NCBI GenBank assembly: GCA_903887975.1
Contig: CAISSD010000036.1
Coordinates: 1 to 8,089, forward strand
Source: an uncultured Legionellaceae bacterium
GTDB lineage: Bacteria; Pseudomonadota; Gammaproteobacteria; Legionellales; Legionellaceae
Direction: 5' to 3'
Length of the DNA stretch: 8,089 nt
The notes beneath the pieces are model-generated. The model searched no databases. It was given only the letters and a program-made list of their open reading frames with translations, and was not told where the DNA came from. The position numbers and the translations under genes are program-made. Positions within the stretch are counted from its first letter, which is position 1, and each line of letters opens with the position of its first letter. Of this stretch, positions 4,767 through 8,089 are shown piece after piece.

Positions 4767-5780
4767 ATGCATGATATTGTTCTTTTGCAAAAAAATGCGT
4801 TATTGGCCATTGATTCATCCAGCGATCTTGCATCGTTGGATGCAATTCGTGTCGATTATTTGGGTAAAAAAGGTAAGTTGACTGAGCTTTTAAAGGGCTT
4901 GGTTCATTTGTCGGTTGAAGAAAAACCCAAAATGGGTCAATTGGTTAATCAGGTCAAGCAAGTCCTTGCCGAGCGAATTGAGCAAAAAATCGAAATACTC
5001 AAAGCAGAAGCGCTACAAAAAAAAATAAGCTCAGAACGAATTGATGTGACGTTACCAGGTCGCCATCGACAATGGGGAACATTACATCCCGTCACAGTCA
5101 TCAAGCAACGCATTGTGGATTATTTTGTGCGTTTGGGTTTTGATGGTGTGGAAGGTCCAGAAGTTGAAACTGATTTTTATAATTTTGAAGCATTAAATAT
5201 TCCGGCGCACCATCCTGCGCGGGCCATGCACGACACTTTTTATTTTGGTGACGGTCGGCTGCTTCGAACACACACGTCTCCGGTACAAATTCGAGTTATG
5301 GAACAGACGACACCACCAGTGCGTTTAATTGCACCAGGTCGCGTGTATCGCTGTGATTCGGATGTAACCCACACACCCATGTTTCATCAAATTGAGGGTT
5401 TGTTGGTTGATAAAAATGTGACCATGGCGGATTTAAAAGGCGTTTTGCACGCTTTTTTTGAATATTTTTTTGAACGTGAGTTGTCGATTCGATTTAGGCC
5501 ATCTTATTTCCCTTTTACTGAGCCGTCTGCTGAAGTGGATGTGGCGTGTACACAATGTGCTGGTCGTGGCTGTCGTGCGTGTAAACATACGGGCTGGCTG
5601 GAGGTTTTAGGGTGTGGTATGGTTCATCCCAAAGTATTGAAGACGGTCGGTATTGATCCAGAAATTTATCAGGGCTGGGCGTTTGGGATGGGGATTGACC
5701 GTTTGGCGATGCTTTATTATGGCATTGATGATCTGCGCATGATGTTTGAAAATGATCTGGCATTCTTAAGACAATTTTAA
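4767..5780 (+). CDS. pheS: Phenylalanyl-tRNA synthetase alpha subunit
   Basis: PheS is the catalytic subunit of the (alpha-beta)2 enzyme that charges tRNA-Phe. Taking the ATG at 4767 gives 337 residues (E. coli 327) and exactly 30 residues before YLGKKG, as in E. coli. The in-frame ATG at 4758 adds three residues and has no ribosome site, whereas 4767 has GAG at 4755-4757. Residues 1-90 form the coiled-coil arm that contacts tRNA. The class II core follows: GLHPVT-like TLHPVT, GPEVETDFYNFEALNIPAHHPAR, motif 2 in IAPGRVYRCDSDVTHTPMFH, FRPSYFPFTEPSAEVDV and motif 3 in AFGMGIDRLAMLYYGI. Between AEVDV and WLEVLGCGMVHP lies a longer cysteine-rich segment than in E. coli, with C261, C264, C269 and C272 (CxxCxGxGCxxC). 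It may bind zinc and is known in PheS of various bacteria. It follows rplT by 42 nt and precedes pheT by 10 nt. Confidence 0.97.
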   Translation: MHDIVLLQKNALLAIDSSSDLASLDAIRVDYLGKKGKLTELLKGLVHLSVEEKPKMGQLVNQVKQVLAERIEQKIEILKAEALQKKISSERIDVTLPGRHRQWGTLHPVTVIKQRIVDYFVRLGFDGVEGPEVETDFYNFEALNIPAHHPARAMHDTFYFGDGRLLRTHTSPVQIRVMEQTTPPVRLIAPGRVYRCDSDVTHTPMFHQIEGLLVDKNVTMADLKGVLHAFFEYFFERELSIRFRPSYFPFTEPSAEVDVACTQCAGRGCRACKHTGWLEVLGCGMVHPKVLKTVGIDPEIYQGWAFGMGIDRLAMLYYGIDDLRMMFENDLAFLRQF

Positions 5781-5790
5781 AAGAGGTTTC

Positions 5791-8089
5791 ATGAAACTGA
5801 GTCAGTTGTGGTTAAACGATTGGGTTCATCCCAACACGACCATCGAAGATTTGGCCCATCGCTTGACGATGTCAGGCTTTGAAGTAGACAGTGTGGATCC
5901 CGTTGCTGGCGCATTTGATAACGTTGTCGTTGCCAAAGTTCTTGATGTGGCACGTCATCCTGAGGCGACAAAATTGCATGTTTGTCAGGTTGAAGCCGGG
6001 CTTGAAAAACCGCTACAAATTGTTTGTGGTGCAGCCAATGTCCGTGCGGGCCTTGTGGTTGCCTTGGCAAAAATTGGCGCAGTCTTGCCAGGTGATGTTG
6101 TGATTAAAGAAGCCAAATTACGCGGCGAGTCGTCTTTTGGAATGCTTTGTTCTGCCAGTGAATTGGGTCTTTGCGATCAATCTGAGGGTATTTTGGAATT
6201 GCCTCTTGATGCGCCAATTGGTATTGATTTACGCGATTATCTAAAGCTTGATGATAAGGTATTGGAAGTCAATGTAACCCCTAATCGTGGAGATTGTCTT
6301 AGTGTCTTGGGTTTGGCACGAGAAGTTTCGGTCATTTTTGATGTTGATTTAAATCCTTTACCCAAAGTGTCAACGGTTTTAAAAACTGAAGCAGTATTGG
6401 ATGTTAAAAATCATGAGCCTTATGAATGTTCCACTTATGCTGGTCGATTAATACAAGGTATTCATCCACAAGCACAAACCCCATTTTGGATTAAAGAGCG
6501 ATTAAGACGCGCGGGTATTCGCTTGGTTCATCCGGTGGTGGATTGTTTGAATTATGTCATGATTGATCTTGGCCAACCCATGCATGCCTATGATGCCAGC
6601 AGCATTGTTGGCGGTGTTCATGTGCGGCATGCAAATCCTCAAGAAAAGTTAAAACTTCTTGATGGACAAGAGCTTATTTTGAATGAAAAAGTCTTGCTCG
6701 TTGCCGATGATGTTAAGGCCATGGCCATTGCTGGTGTGATGGGTGCAGATGAAACAGCTGTTGTTGCTGATACCGTTGATGTTTGGCTTGAGAGCGCGCA
6801 TTTTGACCCTGTGGTCATTGCGGGTGTGGCCAGAGCCTATGGGTTGAATACGGATGCATCACAGCGTTTTGAACGGGGTGTTGATTCTGCGATTGCCGAG
6901 TATGCCATCGAGTGCGCAACATCTCTTTTGTGTGGTGTTGTGGGCGGTAAGCCTGGGCCTTTGGTTTTACATCATCAACAGGCATTGACACCAAAAATCA
7001 TTGAATTTAATCCCGAAGATGTTAAAAAAATAATTGGTATTGATGTCACTGTACAAAAAATGCAGGCCATTTTGCAACAATTGGGAATGAATGTGACCGT
7101 TGGTGTTCCTTACTGGAAGATATTGGTTCCAACACATCGTTTTGATTTAAATCAAAGTGTGGATGTGGTTGAAGAGATCATTCGTATTCATGGTTATGAG
7201 CACATCAAAGCAAAAACCATGCAGTTGCCCATAAGATCAGGCAAAGTTGGTTTTTTTGACGAAAAAATTGCAAAAATGTCCGCGTTTTTAAGTCATCGTG
7301 GTTATCATGAAACCATTAGTTATGGTTTTGTGGAGCCAAAATTGCAGTCTGTACTTTATCCAGAACTTCAGGCCATGGTGCTTCAAAATCCCATTTCGTC
7401 TGATTTATCCGAGATGCGTGTTGGTTTATGGCCAGGATTGATTGCGTCGATGATTTATAATGTGCACCGGCAACAATCGACGGTCCGATTGTTTGAAGCC
7501 GGCGTGGTTTTTAATCAAACCGCAGGTATTTTACAAGAACAAGTGCGTATTGCTGGGATTTTGACTGGTGAAACCGGGCATTTAAACTGGGCAGAAACCA
7601 CACGTTTTTTTGATTTTTATGACATGAAAGGTGATGTTGAGGCTTTGTGTGCGTTGATGAATTTGACGGGTGTTGAATTTTTACCGGCAAGTCATCCAGC
7701 ATTGCATCCTGGTCAGTCGGCTGAAATTCTATGCAACAAAGAACCCATGGGTTGGATTGGGGTTTTGCATCCAGAGCTACAAGATGAGTTGGGTATTGAC
7801 GCTGATGTTGTGGTGTTTGAACTTAAAATTGATGCAACAAAACCCCAGCGCAAAATTTTAAATACGGTATCTAAATATCCTAAAATTCGTCGTGATTTGT
7901 CGTTTTTGGTTGGTGATGATGTGTTGGTTTCGAGTATAGAGCACGTGGTGGCTGATATTATTCCTGCTGATTGGCTGAAATCGCTGGATGTTTTTGATGT
8001 TTATCAAGGAAAAAACACACCATTGCATCATAAGAGTATTGGTATTGCATTGACGTTGCAAGATGCTTGTCGTACATTGGTGGATGAGG
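5791..8089 (+). CDS. pheT: Phenylalanyl-tRNA synthetase beta subunit (3' end outside window)
   Basis: PheT recognises tRNA-Phe and edits Tyr-tRNA-Phe. The frame is open for 766 codons to the window edge (E. coli 795 residues), so only a short tail is missing. It starts MKLSQLWLNDWV with AAGAGG at 5781-5786, 4 nt before the ATG. The domains in order are: OB-fold tRNA-binding insert (about 42-148, VAKVLDVARHPEATKLHVCQ, CGAANV, LRGESSFGMLCSASELGL); VNVTPNRGDCLSVLGLAREV (160-179); editing domain B3/B4 (about 210-390) with DLGQPMHAYD (259-268) and NTDASQRFERGVD (353-365); B5 with the acidic metal cluster D452, D458, E461, E462; the inactive class II-like core (FYDMKGDVE, PALHPGQSAEI); and the FDX-ACB domain from about K695 (KYPKIRRDLSFLV). 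It forms a unit with pheS. In relatives ihfA often follows, which cannot be checked here. Confidence 0.97.
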   Translation, partial: MKLSQLWLNDWVHPNTTIEDLAHRLTMSGFEVDSVDPVAGAFDNVVVAKVLDVARHPEATKLHVCQVEAGLEKPLQIVCGAANVRAGLVVALAKIGAVLPGDVVIKEAKLRGESSFGMLCSASELGLCDQSEGILELPLDAPIGIDLRDYLKLDDKVLEVNVTPNRGDCLSVLGLAREVSVIFDVDLNPLPKVSTVLKTEAVLDVKNHEPYECSTYAGRLIQGIHPQAQTPFWIKERLRRAGIRLVHPVVDCLNYVMIDLGQPMHAYDASSIVGGVHVRHANPQEKLKLLDGQELILNEKVLLVADDVKAMAIAGVMGADETAVVADTVDVWLESAHFDPVVIAGVARAYGLNTDASQRFERGVDSAIAEYAIECATSLLCGVVGGKPGPLVLHHQQALTPKIIEFNPEDVKKIIGIDVTVQKMQAILQQLGMNVTVGVPYWKILVPTHRFDLNQSVDVVEEIIRIHGYEHIKAKTMQLPIRSGKVGFFDEKIAKMSAFLSHRGYHETISYGFVEPKLQSVLYPELQAMVLQNPISSDLSEMRVGLWPGLIASMIYNVHRQQSTVRLFEAGVVFNQTAGILQEQVRIAGILTGETGHLNWAETTRFFDFYDMKGDVEALCALMNLTGVEFLPASHPALHPGQSAEILCNKEPMGWIGVLHPELQDELGIDADVVVFELKIDATKPQRKILNTVSKYPKIRRDLSFLVGDDVLVSSIEHVVADIIPADWLKSLDVFDVYQGKNTPLHHKSIGIALTLQDACRTLVDE

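Noticed and set aside
5017..5025. Run of nine A in pheS as a programmed slippage site
   Set aside because: The normal frame is intact through it and encodes a full-length PheS. A-runs are expected in AT-rich coding sequence, and I see no useful product in a shifted frame.

Overview
The window is an AT-rich bacterial chromosome segment. Its right three quarters (1664-8089) is the conserved translation cluster thrS-infC-rpmI-rplT-pheS-pheT, all on the + strand. This gene order, an AUU-initiated infC overlapping the thrS stop, and the closeness of ThrRS, IF3, L20 and PheS/PheT to their E. coli counterparts point to a gammaproteobacterium. The AT bias and several residue choices would suit a Legionellales-like lineage, but that is a guess made without any search.

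Left part (1-1620). An unrecognised gene on the minus strand (start at 349) runs off the left edge. It diverges from a 309-codon Rpn-family (PD-(D/E)XK, 'transposase_31') nuclease gene at 525-1454. The shared 175-bp intergenic region holds a credible promoter in each direction. Inside the nuclease gene, a near-perfect Shine-Dalgarno sequence and an in-frame ATG at 1272 define a likely intragenic 60-residue product equal to the repeat-containing C-terminal domain. This matches the toxin/intragenic-antitoxin layout described for E. coli Rpn proteins. A tRNA-Val(GAC) gene with its own promoter and encoded CCA follows at 1546-1620.

Right part (1621-8089). Only 43 nt separate the tRNA from thrS, so thrS may be read from the tRNA promoter. 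thrS (threonyl-tRNA synthetase) overlaps infC (IF3), whose real start is almost certainly ATT at 3567 behind GGAGGA, the basis of IF3 autoregulation in E. coli. rpmI (L35) and rplT (L20) follow. A perfect 7-bp hairpin before rpmI lies where L20 autoregulation acts in E. coli. pheS (alpha subunit) starts 42 nt after rplT, leaving no room for an E. coli-type pheM leader and attenuator. pheT (beta subunit) is open at the right edge and lacks only a short C-terminal tail. The cluster couples two aminoacyl-tRNA synthetases, an initiation factor and two 50S proteins into what looks like one transcription unit.

The operon genes are ordinary and confidently assigned. The parts most worth a second look are the nested reading frame in the Rpn gene, the AUU start of infC, the four-cysteine insertion in PheS, and the apparent replacement or loss of the E. 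coli leader controls of thrS and pheST.
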